A stretch of 6,806 nt of DNA from Deltaproteobacteria bacterium (GTDB lineage: Bacteria; Desulfobacterota; Desulfobacteria; Desulfobacterales; ETH-SRB1). Below, piece by piece: positions 6,710-6,806 of this stretch. A program made the translations under genes and the position numbers. The stretch lies in assembly GCA_019314185.1 (NCBI GenBank), contig JAFCZU010000176.1, positions 1-6,806 of the forward strand, written 5' to 3'. How positions within the stretch are numbered: the stretch's first letter is position 1; each line of letters starts with the position of its first letter. The notes beneath the pieces are model-generated. The model did no database searches. It was not told where the DNA came from and saw nothing but the letters and a program-made list of their open reading frames with translations.

Positions 6710-6806
6710 ATGTGGGAGAATATTCAGAAGGTTTATGAGTTAAGGACAGGCATATCATCTCACGTTCCACCATCCAACAAATGCCCGGCTTTCTTTATTG
6801 AATCAT
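6710..6806 (+). CDS. 5' end of an unidentified gene, running off the right edge
   Basis: An ATG at 6710-6712 is preceded by GGAG (6700-6703) at an ideal six-base spacing and by a TATAAT box. The frame stays open for 32 codons to the window end, starting MWENIQKVYELRTG and continuing with SHVPPSNKCP. I do not recognise the family from this fragment; there is no signal peptide or membrane segment in what is visible. It is divergent from yhaO, so it is a separate transcription unit, though the shared upstream region could couple their control. Composition rises back towards 45-50% GC here compared with the intergenic region, which supports coding. Confidence 0.55.
   Translation, partial: MWENIQKVYELRTGISSHVPPSNKCPAFFIES

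Noticed and set aside
1..6806. CRISPR array, tRNA or rRNA genes
   Set aside because: No regularly spaced direct repeats, tRNA-like cloverleaf ends or rRNA-like sequence were seen on either strand.

Overview
This 6.8 kb window looks like an accessory or defence-type region of a Gram-negative, probably gammaproteobacterial, chromosome. The lineage is inferred only from the style of the proteins and the moderate base composition; no marker gene confirms it. Three real genes lie end to end on the minus strand and are read from right to left: a YhaO-like Mre11/SbcD-type nuclease (5112-6377), a YhaN-like Rad50/SbcC-type ATPase (1600-5115), and an OLD-family (AAA ATPase plus TOPRIM) endonuclease (85-1524) whose C-terminus is cut off. 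Pieces of two other plus-strand genes appear at the window edges (2-88 and 6710-6806).

The core is the yhaO-yhaN pair. The two genes overlap by 4 bp (ATGA), and a strong ribosome binding site for yhaN lies within the end of yhaO, so they are almost certainly one translationally coupled operon encoding a nuclease/ATPase complex of the Mre11-Rad50 type. Both are near 50% GC by eye. A perfect -10 box with a 14-bp palindrome across it lies just upstream of yhaO, suggesting repressible expression.

Downstream, after a 75-bp gap, base composition drops sharply (some lines of the OLD gene are close to 20-30% GC). The OLD gene is therefore probably a later arrival placed behind the yhaON operon. Its ATPase half is complete (Walker A, signature, Walker B, H-loop), but the TOPRIM nuclease domain stops after its first metal-binding glutamate, and the frame then runs into unrelated sequence carrying the 3' end of a plus-strand gene. 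This fits disruption by an insertion element or a deletion, with a breakpoint near position 112. The protein as it stands is probably not a functional nuclease.

To the right of yhaO lies about 330 bp of AT-rich non-coding DNA between divergent genes. It holds two inverted repeats and a plausible promoter and ribosome binding site for a plus-strand gene that leaves the window after 32 codons and that I do not recognise.
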